Source of the DNA: Hydrogenophaga flava NBRC 102514
GTDB lineage: Bacteria > Pseudomonadota > Gammaproteobacteria > Burkholderiales > Burkholderiaceae_C
Assembly: GCF_001571145.1 (NCBI RefSeq)
Contig: NZ_BCTF01000021.1
Span: 1-64,000 of the forward strand
DNA length: 64,000 nt
Direction: 5' to 3'
Numbering within the stretch: the first letter of the stretch is position 1; each line of letters opens with the position of its first letter. Below are positions 1 through 7,812 of the stretch, piece by piece. The notes under the pieces are model-generated. The model searched no databases and was not told the origin of the DNA. It saw only the letters and a program-made list of their open reading frames with translations. The position numbers and the translations under genes are program-made.

Positions 1-77
1 CCCCGGTTGGCCATGATGGTCGATCAAACCCGTCGCAAGGTGAGATGGGGTGGGTGAAGAGATCTGGTGAGATGAGA

Positions 78-1160
78 TCAGGCCGGCAGGGCGAAGCTCT
101 GCCGGCTTTGTTTTTTTGTCAGCCGGGCTGCCTCGTCAAACGGCGCGTGGTCGCGCAGCGTGGCGTAGCAGATGCGGGCGAGCTTGTTGGCCAGGGCGCA
201 GGTGGCCTTGTTGTGGTTGGAGCGGCCCTGCACATCCAGCGCCCAGCGGCGGATGCCGCAGACCTCTTTGCCAGCGCCATCGGCCACCTTGGCCGCCCGC
301 AACACGCTCCTGGCGCCGTGCGTGAGCAGCATGCGCAGGTAGCGGTCGCCCTTCTTGGAGATGCGCCCCAGGTACCGGCTGGCGCCGGAGCTGTATTCGC
401 GCGGCGTCAGGCCGAACCAGCTGGAGAAGTGGCGCGCGTCCTGGAAGTGCGTCACATCACCCGACGTGGCCGCCACCAGCGCGGTGGCGGTGAGCAACCC
501 GATGCCGGGGACTGACAGCAGCAAGGTGCACGCCGTGCTGTGGCGGGCCACTGAAGCCAGCTCACGCTCGACTTGGGCGATGCGCGCTTCGAGCAGGCGG
601 ATTTCTTCGAGCAGCATGCCGGCGGTGTGCCGGATCAGATCGGGCACGGCCGAGCGAGGATCGGCCAGCACGCGGCCGATCGTCTCGACCCCGGTGCGAG
701 CACCTTGCGGGATGGTGATGCCGAACTCGCGGCAGAAGCCGCGCAAGGCGTTGATGCGCGAGGTGCGCGTGCCCATCCAGAGCGAACGGATGCGGTGCAG
801 ACCTTGCAAGGCTTGCTGCTCGACCGACTTCACGCGAACGGGGCAGATGTCCGATGCACGTGCCGCTTCGAGCAGGGCGGCCGCGTCGGTGGCGTCGGTC
901 TTGTTGCGCCGCACGTAGGCGCGCACGTACTGGGCGGGCAGCAGGCGGACCTCGATGCCAAGCGAGTTCAACCAGCGAGCCCAGTGGTGGGCCGAGCCGC
1001 AGGCTTCCATGACGACCAGGTCAACGCAGCGGTTGGCAAACCAGCGCTCGAACTGGGAGCGCGTCAGGCGCTGGGTTTCAACGATGCGCCAGTGCTCATC
1101 GGCAACGGCGATCTGGAAAACGGATTTGGCCAAGTCGACGGCCACGGTAGTAGCATGCAT
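78..1160 (-). CDS. IS110-family transposase
   Basis: DEDD-type transposase of the IS110 family, about 360 residues when started at 1160 (MHATTVAVDLAKSVF), a normal length. The N-terminal RuvC-like part begins with the DLAKSVF segment and continues through MEACGSAHHWAR and KTDATDAAALLEA. The C-terminal Transposase_20 part contains SVPGIGLLTATALVA and the catalytic-serine region SSWFGLTPREYSSG. I prefer 1160 over the longer frame opening at 1235 because AAGGAG lies just upstream of 1160 and the N-terminus then matches the family. The frame is intact, so the element may be active. It differs from the second IS at 1.75-2.77 kb and is not a recent duplicate of it. In this family a structured bridge RNA is encoded in a non-coding end. 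Here the long non-coding side lies upstream of the start codon. Confidence 0.93.
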   Translation of the reverse strand: MHATTVAVDLAKSVFQIAVADEHWRIVETQRLTRSQFERWFANRCVDLVVMEACGSAHHWARWLNSLGIEVRLLPAQYVRAYVRRNKTDATDAAALLEAARASDICPVRVKSVEQQALQGLHRIRSLWMGTRTSRINALRGFCREFGITIPQGARTGVETIGRVLADPRSAVPDLIRHTAGMLLEEIRLLEARIAQVERELASVARHSTACTLLLSVPGIGLLTATALVAATSGDVTHFQDARHFSSWFGLTPREYSSGASRYLGRISKKGDRYLRMLLTHGARSVLRAAKVADGAGKEVCGIRRWALDVQGRSNHNKATCALANKLARICYATLRDHAPFDEAARLTKKQSRQSFALPA

Positions 1161-1274
1161 CTCGGACTCCTTACGTTTGTTGAAGACCTGATCCCCACGC
1201 CAATGAAGACCAGTGCGCGTTTCTCGCGCAAACAAACGGGGGAGTCCATTCCATCACTCGAGTGGACGCGCTCC

Positions 1275-1339
1275 GGCATGGCACTTGGCCCGCGCGGCGG
1301 CTTGGTCCATCATCCACCGCGCGGGCCAAGTGCCATGCC
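1275..1339. repeat. Perfect 23-bp inverted repeat (hairpin)
   Basis: The arms 1275-1297 and 1317-1339 are exact reverse complements over 23 bases and enclose a 19-base loop. The arms are GC-rich (GGCATGGCACTTGGCCCGCG is the first part). The repeat lies in the non-coding DNA upstream of the IS110 transposase start at 1160. It could be part of the element's structured end, an insertion target of the element, or an unrelated palindrome. No T-run follows, so a simple Rho-independent terminator is unlikely. Confidence 0.85.
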
Positions 1340-1400
1340 TGCGCGCGCCCCTAAGCTCAAACTACAAGGGCTTCCCCCCGAAAGTCAAACACTGATCCGG

Positions 1401-1431
1401 CCGTGATGCATCGCGAAGCGATGGATCACGG
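1401..1431. repeat. 14-bp hairpin with GAA loop
   Basis: Bases 1401-1414 pair with 1418-1431 around the triloop GAA. The only interruption is a single G-G mismatch in the stem. It is the second strong hairpin in the gene-free stretch upstream of the IS110 transposase. The function is unknown. A bridge-RNA element, an IS terminus or a REP-like unit are all possible. Confidence 0.75.
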
Positions 1432-1579
1432 AATGTGTTTCGACTCGATCCAATCTCCACCTTCAGCGCCCAGCCCGGTTGCTCAGCGAGCAAGGGATGC
1501 GGACAGCGAAACTACAAACGGTCATTGATGCTGCTTTGACTGGCAGCGGACCCTGATGAAAGACGCGCGCGGGGGACCC

Positions 1580-2891
1580 ATTCGTTAGCCGAGGATGGCC
1601 GGTCTTGCCTGATCGACAGCACCGGGCCTGGTCTCCTTGAGTTAAACGGTCACGCCCCGCGCAGGTCCAACCCTGACTCATCAACGCTGGCTGCACGCGG
1701 TGGTGGAAATCAATCTCCCTGCTGCTTTCTCTTTTGCGATGCGGCGACCTTCAGACCGGTAGCCTGAAGTCATCCCCTTTGCTGAGCACAGCCCAGCACA
1801 TGCGGGCGTTCTTGGCGGCGATGGCGACCACCGCTTTCCAGTACCCCCGGCGCTGCGCCAGCGCGTTGGCCCAGCGACTGATCGGATCGCTCTTGTTCTT
1901 GGCTGCGGCCAGCACCGCCCGTGCACCGAGCACCAGCAGGCTGCGCAGGTACGGGTCCCCGGCCTTGGTGATGCGGCCCAGGCGCTGCTTGCCGCCCGAG
2001 CTGTACTGCCCGGGCACCAGGCCGAGCCAGGAGCACAGCTGGCGACCACACCTGAAGTCGCGCCCGTTGCCGATGGTGCTCAGCAGCGCCGTGGCGGTGG
2101 TCTCTCCGATACCCGAGAGCTGCATCAGGCGCTGCGCCTCGGTGCTCTGGCGAGCCATGGCGCGGATGTGCTGGTCGTACTGGCTGATGCGTTCATCCAG
2201 GCGGGTGACTTCGCTCAGCAGATCGCCGATCACGGTGTTGGCCCAGCCGGGCAGGTCTTCCAGGCGGGCCATCGTTTCGCGGCGCACGACGGCGGCTTTG
2301 AGTGGCAACACGATGCCCTGCTCTGACAACAGACCGCGGATGCGGTTGAGCGTGGCGGTGCGCTGCTCGACAAAACCCTGGCGGGCGCGGTGTACCAGCA
2401 ACTGGCCCTGCTGTTCGATGCTCTTGACCGGGACGAAGCGCATGTTGGGTCGGGTGACGGCCTCGCAGATGGCGGCGGCGTCGGCCGCGTCGTTCTTGCC
2501 ACGTTTGCCCGAGAGCCGATAGGGGATGACGAACTTGGGCGCCATCAGACGCACGGTGTGGCCGAACTTCGCAAACTCACGCGCCCAGTGGTGGGCGCCG
2601 GAGCAGGCCTCCATGCCGATCAGGCACGGTGGCAGCGAGGCAATGAGTTCGAGCAGCTTGCCGCGCGCAACGTTCGGGCGCACCAGCGCGGGCTTGCCCG
2701 ACTCATCGACGCCGTGAACGGCAAAGACGTTCTTTGCCAGATCGATGCCAACGGATACGATTGCCATGGACTTCCCCTTCCAACAAACGAGTGAGTTGAT
2801 GAGAGTTCGCACTTCCCATCGTGGCACTTTGATGCCGTACCCCGCAATTGCGCGGATCACTCGGGACGGGGAAGTCCCTTTTATTCGTTAG
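1580..2891 (-). mobile_element. IS110/IS1111-type insertion sequence, full copy
   Basis: The element carries the transposase at 1751-2767 and is bounded by the 9-base direct repeat ATTCGTTAG at 1580-1588 and 2883-2891, giving a unit of about 1.3 kb. Upstream of the transposase start are about 119 non-coding bases, and downstream about 160, as in IS1111-group elements. The right boundary overlaps GTTAGGC (2887-2893), the core of an integron attC site. The transposase is oriented opposite to the cassette-like genes that follow. This is what is described for the IS1111-attC group, which targets attC sites. Exact ends cannot be fixed without an empty site. Confidence 0.65.
1751..2767 (-). CDS. 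IS110/IS1111-family transposase
   Basis: Intact transposase of 338 residues when started at 2767 (MAIVSVGIDLAKNVFAVHGV). The RuvC-like N-terminus shows GIDLAKNVF, MEACSGAHHWAREF and KNDAADAAAICEA. The C-terminal half shows LSGIGETTATALL and the serine region CSWLGLVPGQYSSGG. A purine-rich AAGGGGAAG lies just upstream of 2767. The in-frame extension to 2860 reads through the element end and is not used. The enzyme would catalyse RNA-guided, serine-assisted DEDD recombination as in other IS110-family members. It is closely similar (about 90% by eye at DNA level) to the truncated copy at 3236-3570. Confidence 0.92.
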   Translation of the reverse strand: MAIVSVGIDLAKNVFAVHGVDESGKPALVRPNVARGKLLELIASLPPCLIGMEACSGAHHWAREFAKFGHTVRLMAPKFVIPYRLSGKRGKNDAADAAAICEAVTRPNMRFVPVKSIEQQGQLLVHRARQGFVEQRTATLNRIRGLLSEQGIVLPLKAAVVRRETMARLEDLPGWANTVIGDLLSEVTRLDERISQYDQHIRAMARQSTEAQRLMQLSGIGETTATALLSTIGNGRDFRCGRQLCSWLGLVPGQYSSGGKQRLGRITKAGDPYLRSLLVLGARAVLAAAKNKSDPISRWANALAQRRGYWKAVVAIAAKNARMCWAVLSKGDDFRLPV

Positions 2892-2893
2892 GC
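2433..2893. repeat. Direct repeat, copy 1 (461 bp)
   Basis: This segment aligns without gaps to 3236-3696, at about 90% identity judged by eye. It covers the 5' third of the transposase, the non-coding left end and the GTTAGGC core. The divergence between copies shows they are not the product of a very recent event. Confidence 0.9.
2887..2893 (+). other. attC-like core site GTTAGGC
   Basis: The heptamer matches the integron consensus GTTRRRY and sits exactly at the IS boundary, 66 bases before the 78-aa ORF. The cassette-like DNA to the right would then start with TTAGGCCTCACAC. The partner half-site on the left has been displaced by the insertion sequence. Confidence 0.5.
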
Positions 2894-2958
2894 CTCACAC
2901 AGCAACTTGTGGCGCCTCAGCAGCGCAAGCCGACCAACACTGAGCCACTCAGCACGAC

Positions 2959-3195
2959 ATGACGCGACGCATCCAGACCCACGAGCAATGTCTGAAGGAC
3001 TTCGTCGCCGAACTCAAGCGAGAGATCAAGAGCAATGTCAGCTTCTGGCGAAACGTGGAGCCTAAGGAGGCAGCTGCACGCCGAGCTGCTTTCGTTTCGG
3101 TTGTCGTTGCGCTCAAGCGCCAACTCGAAGCGCACGGGATACCTCTTGCCGATGTTGGGCTGGTGGACTACGACGTACCGCAGGTGCCAGAGTAA
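2959..3195 (+). CDS. Small hypothetical protein, probable integron cassette gene
   Basis: A 78-residue protein rich in charged residues and predicted helix (CLKDFVAELKREIKSN, then RRAAFVSVVVALKRQLEAHG). I recognise no family. It has no signal peptide and no membrane segment. It lies 66 bases after an attC-like GTTAGGC, points away from it, and is followed after 40 bases by a truncated IS copy. That is the position and size expected of an orphan gene-cassette ORF whose own attC has been destroyed. No clear ribosome binding site is visible before the ATG, which is also common in cassettes. It might instead be non-coding. Confidence 0.45.
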   Translation: MTRRIQTHEQCLKDFVAELKREIKSNVSFWRNVEPKEAAARRAAFVSVVVALKRQLEAHGIPLADVGLVDYDVPQVPE

Positions 3196-3235
3196 GCGCA
3201 CCACTGCTCGGCAGAGGCAAGTCGGGTCTCGTAGC

Positions 3236-3570
3236 ATGAAGCGCATGGTGGGCCGGGTGACGGCTTCGCAGATGGCGGCGGCGTCGGCCGCATCGTTCTT
3301 GCCGCGTTTGCCCGATAGGCGGTAGGGGATGACGAACTTAGGCTCCATCAGGCGCACGGTGTGACCGAACTTCGCAAACTCGCCCGCCCAATGGTGGGCG
3401 CCGGAGCAGGCCTCTATGCCGATCAGGTAAGGCGGCAGCGATGCGATGAGTTCGAGCAGACGGGCGCGCGGGAAAGTGGGGCGCACCAACGCGGGCTTGC
3501 CCGCTTCATCCACGCCGTGAACGGCAAAGACTTTCTTTGCCAGATCGATGCCAACGGATACGATTGCCGT
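3236..3570 (-). pseudogene. Truncated IS110/IS1111 transposase remnant
   Basis: This remnant retains only the first 112 or so codons of a transposase closely related to the one at 1751-2767, including GIDLAKKVFAVHGVDEAGKP and KNDAADAAAICEAVTRP. The similarity stops abruptly at 3236, so about two thirds of the gene is missing. The codon that starts the intact copy (ATG at 2767) is ACG here at 3570. The open frame that runs on to 2917 is a chance fusion with the antisense of the neighbouring small ORF. The product cannot be functional. Confidence 0.88.
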
Positions 3571-3689
3571 GGACTTCCCCTTCCAACAAGCGAGTGAGTT
3601 GATGAGATTTCGCACTTCCCATCGTGGCACTTGGATGCCGTACCCCGCAATTGAGCGGATCATCCGGGACGGGGAAGTCCCTTTCATTC

Positions 3690-3696
3690 GTTAGGC
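3690..3696 (+). other. attC-like core site GTTAGGC
   Basis: It matches GTTRRRY and marks the left edge of the DUF1801 cassette-like gene. The truncated IS end abuts it in the same register as at 2887-2893, showing that both insertions hit the same kind of site. Confidence 0.5.
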
Positions 3697-3729
3697 TGCA
3701 CAACTCACCCACGATGGCGCAGGTGACCC

Positions 3730-4170
3730 ATGAAACCGTTCTCGGATCCAGCAGTAGACGCCCGATTTAGGTCCTACCCGCCAAAGGTCCGAGCCAAGAT
3801 GCTCGCGCTTCGAGAACTGGTCTTCGACACTGCAGCAAGATCCCCAGACGTGGGCGAACTTCAGGAAACCTTGAAGTGGGGCGAGCCGGCGTACGTCACG
3901 GCGAAGTCCAAAAGCGGTAGCACGGTTCGCATGGACTGGAAGGCACGTGCACCTCACCAGTACGCCATGTACTTTCACTGCCAGAGCGGCCTTGTCGAGA
4001 CATTCAGGACCTTGTTTCCCAAGGAGTTCCGCTTCGAAGGGAATCGAGCCCTTGTGTTCGCACTCGACGAGAAGGTCCCCAAGGACGCGCTGGCGTTCTG
4101 CATTGATGCAGCGCTCACGCTTCATTCGCGCAAGAAGGCATCCGTCAGGAGAGCCCAGGGTGCAGCCTAA
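3730..4170 (+). CDS. DUF1801 domain protein (cassette-borne)
   Basis: A 146-residue protein of the DUF1801 (YdhG-like) family, a small alpha/beta fold of unknown biochemical role. It is recognisable by ETLKWGEPAYVTAKSKSG and by the C-terminal ALVFALDEKVPKDALAFCID. AGGTGA precedes the ATG at a good distance. It is soluble with no signal peptide. The gene is tightly framed by attC-like half-sites: GTTAGGC 33 bases upstream and GCCTAAC overlapping its stop codon. Genes of this family are frequent passengers of integron cassette arrays. Its base composition looks less GC-rich than the downstream chromosome, consistent with transfer. Confidence 0.82.
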   Translation: MKPFSDPAVDARFRSYPPKVRAKMLALRELVFDTAARSPDVGELQETLKWGEPAYVTAKSKSGSTVRMDWKARAPHQYAMYFHCQSGLVETFRTLFPKEFRFEGNRALVFALDEKVPKDALAFCIDAALTLHSRKKASVRRAQGAA

Positions 4171-4171
4171 C
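4165..4171 (+). other. attC-like inverse core GCCTAAC
   Basis: It matches RYYYAAC and overlaps the TAA stop of the DUF1801 gene, which is where the 5' half of a cassette attC normally begins. No GTTRRRY partner is found before the chromosomal LysR gene ends at 4226, so the attC appears truncated or degenerate. Confidence 0.4.
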
Positions 4172-4225
4172 TCTACGTGAGACGCCAACGAACCCGTGGG
4201 CCTGGACGGTGACGGTGATCGCGTT

Positions 4226-5164
4226 TCAACCGCTAACCACCTTGCTCAAGCCCGCACCCACAGGAAACAGCTGCGGGTTCGAGAAGTCCTTGACCAGCGC
4301 GTCGTACACCTTCCTCACGCGCGCCGACACCGGGCTGCGCTGCGGCCGGTACACGCTGATGGGCCAGGGCGGTGGGGCTAGCTTGGGCAGCACCGCCACC
4401 AGCGTGCCTTGCTGCAGGTGTGGGGCGGCCACGAATCCGGGCAACTGGGCCACGCCGAGCCCGGCCAGTGCGGCGGCGCATTCGGCCTGTGTGCTGTTGC
4501 TGGTGAAGGCCAGTTGCCGCGGCACCCATTGCGGCAGCTGCTTCAGGAACCACGGCCAGGGCTTGCCGGTGCGGCGGTCCAGTGTGCCGATCACCGGGCC
4601 CAGTTGCAGCTCTGCCAGCGTTCGGGGCACGCCGATGCGCTCCAGCAGGGCCGGGGCTGCCACGATGAAGAAGGGGACTTCGGCCACTTGCCGCGCCACG
4701 AAGCGGGTGTCGCGGATGAGGCCGTGCCGGATGCCGATGTCGATGCGTTCATCGACCACATCGGTTTCTTCGTCTTCCAGGTGCAGCTCGAACTGCAGCC
4801 CGGGATGGACCGCCTGCAAACGGGCCAGGCTGGCGATCAGCGCTGTCTGGCCGATGGGCTGCGGAGCGGTCAGGCGCACCACGCCTTCCACCGGGCCGGT
4901 CGCGCGGGACGCAGGCGCTGTGAACAAGGCGTCGACACCATCGACCCCGCGCCTGGCCAGCTCGGCCCAGCGTTCGCCTTCGCGCGTGATCTGGCACTGT
5001 CGCGTGCTGCGATGAAACAGCACCTCGCCCACCTGGGTCTCCAGCTCCTGGATGGCGCGCGTGACGCTTTGCGGAGAGATGCCCAGCTGCTGGGCGGCTT
5101 CCCTGAAGTTCTTTGACTCGGCCGCTGCGCAGAAGATTCGCAGCATCTCCAATCGGTTTTGCAT
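4226..5164 (-). CDS. LysR-family regulator, divergent from lysO-like gene
   Basis: A LysR-type regulator of 312 residues. The winged helix-turn-helix occupies about residues 1-60 (AAAESKNFREAAQQLGISPQ), followed by a periplasmic-binding-like effector domain. I start it at 5164 (MQNRLEMLRIF) rather than 5212 because LysR proteins begin within a few residues of this motif. It is transcribed away from the LysO-like exporter at 5313 with a 148-bp shared intergenic region, the usual arrangement for a LysR protein and its target. By analogy with ArgP/LysG a basic amino acid could be the effector, but this is inference. Confidence 0.9.
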   Translation of the reverse strand: MQNRLEMLRIFCAAAESKNFREAAQQLGISPQSVTRAIQELETQVGEVLFHRSTRQCQITREGERWAELARRGVDGVDALFTAPASRATGPVEGVVRLTAPQPIGQTALIASLARLQAVHPGLQFELHLEDEETDVVDERIDIGIRHGLIRDTRFVARQVAEVPFFIVAAPALLERIGVPRTLAELQLGPVIGTLDRRTGKPWPWFLKQLPQWVPRQLAFTSNSTQAECAAALAGLGVAQLPGFVAAPHLQQGTLVAVLPKLAPPPWPISVYRPQRSPVSARVRKVYDALVKDFSNPQLFPVGAGLSKVVSG

Positions 5165-5312
5165 AGAGCAGTTTCCAGGCGGGCCCGGCATTCCAGCGCG
5201 GGGAATTCTCAAATCGGTTCGGGTTCATTCCCCTGCGCGCACCACGACGGGATACTGACTCGCAGGTGCAGCCGCGCGCATTGGCGCGCACGTTTTCCGT
5301 CGCGGGTCTTTC

Positions 5313-6224
5313 ATGCAGTTCATCTTTCAATCCCTCTGGCCCATCGGCCTGGCGTTGTCTTTCGGCTTCTTGCTGGGCCGCTTCGTTCCACTGTCTGCAC
5401 GCTGGACCGGCCGCGCCTTGCGGGTGCTGATCTTTCTGCTGTTGTTCTATTGCGGGCGGGAGTTCAGCGCCATTCTTCAGGTCGGGTCTGCACTGGGCAG
5501 GATCCTGTCGACGGCGGCGATCTTTGCCCTTCTGACGACGGCCGGATCATGGGGCCTGATGCTGCTGTTCCTCAAGAGCCAGAACGCATCGGCAGGGGCG
5601 CGGAGTGGAGCCTCCGTGCCGCAACGGTGGCGGCAGGCCGGTGTGGATTGCCTGATGGCCCTGGGGACCGTGGCCGCCGGTGTGGTGGTCGGGCAGTACG
5701 ACCTGCCCGTGCTGGGGCTCATCGACACCCACCATCTGATCTATGTGATGGTGTTGCTGATCGGGGTGGAGCTGGTGGAGGTGCCGTTGGCCCGGATATG
5801 GCGAGACCCAGTGGCCTGGGCGGTGCCCCTGCTGGTGATCGGTGGCTCAGTGCTCGGCGGCCTGGGCGCCGCGTTGTGGACCGGCGAATCTGCGCGCGTG
5901 GCGCTGGCGATTGCCAGCGGGTTTGGCTGGGTCACGCTGTCCAGCGTGCTGGTGAGCAACGCATTGGGCGATGAATATGGCGCCATCACCATGGTGACGG
6001 ACATGCTGCGCGAGCTGATGGCCATCACGGCGCTCTACTTGTTCGGCGCCCGGTTCAGCCGCGAGTCGATCGGTCTCTGTGGGGCGACGGCGCTGGATGC
6101 GACCTTGCCACTGATCCGCGCCCAGTGCGGCATGGGGGTGGTGCCTCTGGCCTTGTTGAGCGGGCTGGTGCTCACCTTGCTCAGCCCGGTGTTCATCGTG
6201 TTGTTCCTCGGGGCGGCCCGTTGA
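5313..6224 (+). CDS. lysO: LysO-family (DUF340) lysine exporter
   Basis: An inner-membrane protein of 303 residues with about eight hydrophobic segments, the length of Escherichia coli LysO (YbjE). The C-terminal half carries the family hallmark region: ALAIASGFGWVTLSSVLVSN, then DMLRELMAI and SIGLCGATALDATLPLI. LysO exports L-lysine and the toxic analogue thialysine. The gene stands alone downstream of a divergent LysR regulator, so expression is probably induced by that protein. The function is assigned from family resemblance. Substrate specificity could differ in this lineage. Confidence 0.85.
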   Translation: MQFIFQSLWPIGLALSFGFLLGRFVPLSARWTGRALRVLIFLLLFYCGREFSAILQVGSALGRILSTAAIFALLTTAGSWGLMLLFLKSQNASAGARSGASVPQRWRQAGVDCLMALGTVAAGVVVGQYDLPVLGLIDTHHLIYVMVLLIGVELVEVPLARIWRDPVAWAVPLLVIGGSVLGGLGAALWTGESARVALAIASGFGWVTLSSVLVSNALGDEYGAITMVTDMLRELMAITALYLFGARFSRESIGLCGATALDATLPLIRAQCGMGVVPLALLSGLVLTLLSPVFIVLFLGAAR

Positions 6225-6250
6225 TGGCCGGCTGAACCCAGGGGAGGGGC

Positions 6251-6730
6251 TCACCCCCGCCGCGCCGCCTCGATCACCGCGATATCGATCTTCGTCATCT
6301 CCATCATCGCGTTGAACGCCCGCTGGGCCGCGGCGCGGTCGGGGTCGGTGATGGCGGAGGTCAGCGCGCGCGGGGTGATCTGCCACGACAGGCCCCACTT
6401 GTCCTTGCACCAGCCGCAGGCGTTTGCTTCGCCGCCGTTGCCGATGATGGCGTTCCACAGGCGGTCGGTTTCGGCCTGGTCGTCGGTGGCCACCTGGAAC
6501 GAGAAGGCCATGCCGTGCGACACGCCCGGACCGCCGTTGAGCCCCAGACAAGGGATGCCCATGACAGTGAATTCGACGGTGAGCACGTCGCCTTGTTTGC
6601 CCGAGGGGAAGTCGCCGGGCGCGCGCATGACCGCACCCACGGCGCTGTCGGGGAAGGTGGCGGCGTAGAAGCGCGCGGCTTCTTCTGCTGTGCCGTTGAA
6701 CCAGAGGCAGACGGTGTTCTTGGCGGGCAT
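6251..6730 (-). CDS. VOC family protein (PhnB-like)
   Basis: A 159-residue vicinal-oxygen-chelate fold protein of the PhnB / 3-demethylubiquinone methyltransferase-like subgroup. Typical segments are CLWFNGTAEEAARFYAATFP at the N-terminus and GEANACGWCKDKWGLSWQIT near residues 100-120. I take the ATG at 6730, preceded by AAGGAGACGC. The longer frame opening at 7027 overlaps the metX-like gene and is rejected. These proteins are usually stand-alone dimers with no established reaction. It is convergent with lysO, 26 bases away. Confidence 0.9.
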   Translation of the reverse strand: MPAKNTVCLWFNGTAEEAARFYAATFPDSAVGAVMRAPGDFPSGKQGDVLTVEFTVMGIPCLGLNGGPGVSHGMAFSFQVATDDQAETDRLWNAIIGNGGEANACGWCKDKWGLSWQITPRALTSAITDPDRAAAQRAFNAMMEMTKIDIAVIEAARRG

Positions 6731-6797
6731 GGGCGTCTCCTTGGTTTTCGAAAGGTTCCAACGATAGCCCGGAACTACAGATTCCAGGGAGCCGACG

Positions 6798-7811
6798 TCA
6801 CACCGGTGTTGTCGGGTCCAGCAGCCAGCGCAGGTCGCCTTCCAGCCGCGGCCATTCGACGCCTGAGGCCATGTGGCCGTAGGGGCTGTCCAGCTCGCGG
6901 TAACGCAGCGGCCCGGGGACCGTGCCGAGCAGGGCGCGCACCGCGGGGTCGGGCGGGAAGATGGCGTCGGTGGTGCAGACCATGAACAGCAGGCGCGCGC
7001 GGATGTCGGCGAGGCGGCGGCGCACATCGAAGCGTTCGGCCGCGGCCGCCAGGGTGACCATGCTGTTGGGGTCGAAGCGCTCGGCCCACTGGCGGCAGGC
7101 CTTGTCCATGGCGACCTGGCGCTGCACCGGGTCGGCGATGCGCGCCTCGAACAGGCGCTCCAGGCCGTAGCTGCGCAGGGTCTGCAGGCGCAGGTCCATC
7201 AGCAGGTCTTGCATGCGCGGGTCGCCATAGTGCCAGCCGCCGTGCCAGGCCGGGTGGTCGGCAAAACGCTGGCGCGTGGACGCGGCGCTCAGGCCCTGGG
7301 GGTGGGTGAGGCCGGGCATCAGCACGCCCGCGGCGTCCACCATGTCGGGGTGTGACAGCGCCCACTGCAGGGCCTGCCATCCGCCGTAGGACGGGCCGAC
7401 CACCGCGCGCAGGTGGCGCACGCCCAGGTGCTGCAGCAGGCGGTGCTGCACCGCCACAATGTCTTCGAGCGTGATGGCGGGAAAGTCGGGGCCCCAGTGC
7501 CGGCCGGTGCCGGGGTTGGTGGTGTTCGGGCCGGTGGTGCCGAACGAGGAACCCAGCATGTTGGAACAGACGATGAAGAAGCGGTCGGTGTCCAAGGGTC
7601 GGCCGGGGCCGAGCAGCGGCGCCCACGAACCTTCGGCCACCAGATGCCCGGGCGTGAGCATGGACGGGCCGCTGGTGTAGCCGTGGGTCACCAGCACGGC
7701 GTTGCCGCCGTCGGAGGCGAGCTGGCCGAAGGTGACGTAGGCCACGTCCAGCGCGGGCAGTTCGGTGCCGCTGGACAGCCGGTGGGCGCCCAGTGAAAGG
7801 GTGTTCAGCAT
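6798..7811 (-). CDS. MetX-like alpha/beta hydrolase (homoserine acetyltransferase family)
   Basis: A 337-residue alpha/beta-hydrolase of the MetX family. It has the nucleophile elbow VVGPSYGGWQALQWALSHP and the N-terminal oxyanion region VLVTHGYTSGPSM. The family contains homoserine O-acetyltransferases and also many hydrolases of unknown substrate. Weak conservation around the acyl-acceptor region and the context make a non-methionine role more likely. It starts one base after the stop of the TctC-type receptor gene upstream, so the two are almost certainly co-transcribed and may handle the same carboxylate or ester. Confidence 0.85.
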   Translation of the reverse strand: MLNTLSLGAHRLSSGTELPALDVAYVTFGQLASDGGNAVLVTHGYTSGPSMLTPGHLVAEGSWAPLLGPGRPLDTDRFFIVCSNMLGSSFGTTGPNTTNPGTGRHWGPDFPAITLEDIVAVQHRLLQHLGVRHLRAVVGPSYGGWQALQWALSHPDMVDAAGVLMPGLTHPQGLSAASTRQRFADHPAWHGGWHYGDPRMQDLLMDLRLQTLRSYGLERLFEARIADPVQRQVAMDKACRQWAERFDPNSMVTLAAAAERFDVRRRLADIRARLLFMVCTTDAIFPPDPAVRALLGTVPGPLRYRELDSPYGHMASGVEWPRLEGDLRWLLDPTTPV

Positions 7812-7812
7812 G

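Larger units (their letters stand above)
1161..1750. other. Gene-free interval between two IS elements
   Basis: No convincing gene is present. The interval holds the upstream end of the first IS110 element with its two hairpins (1275-1339 and 1401-1431). It also holds ATTCGTTAG at 1580-1588, which matches the far boundary of the second IS, and the roughly 160-bp non-coding end downstream of the second transposase (1590-1750). Short frames here have no family resemblance and no plausible ribosome binding site. Confidence 0.6.
3236..3696. repeat. Direct repeat, copy 2 (461 bp)
   Basis: Second copy of the 2433-2893 segment, collinear with no insertions or deletions and ending at the same GTTAGGC. 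It represents the surviving left end of a second insertion of the same or a sister element. Confidence 0.9.

Noticed and set aside
1570..1600. ATTCGTTAG at 1580 as a third attC core
   Set aside because: It reads GTTAGCC and not GTTRRRY. It is better explained as the far boundary repeat of the insertion sequence.
2917..3687. 256-codon frame covering the truncated transposase and the adjacent small ORF
   Set aside because: Similarity to transposase stops at 3236, and the rest is antisense to the cassette-like ORF. It is a chance fusion, and the native start codon is mutated.
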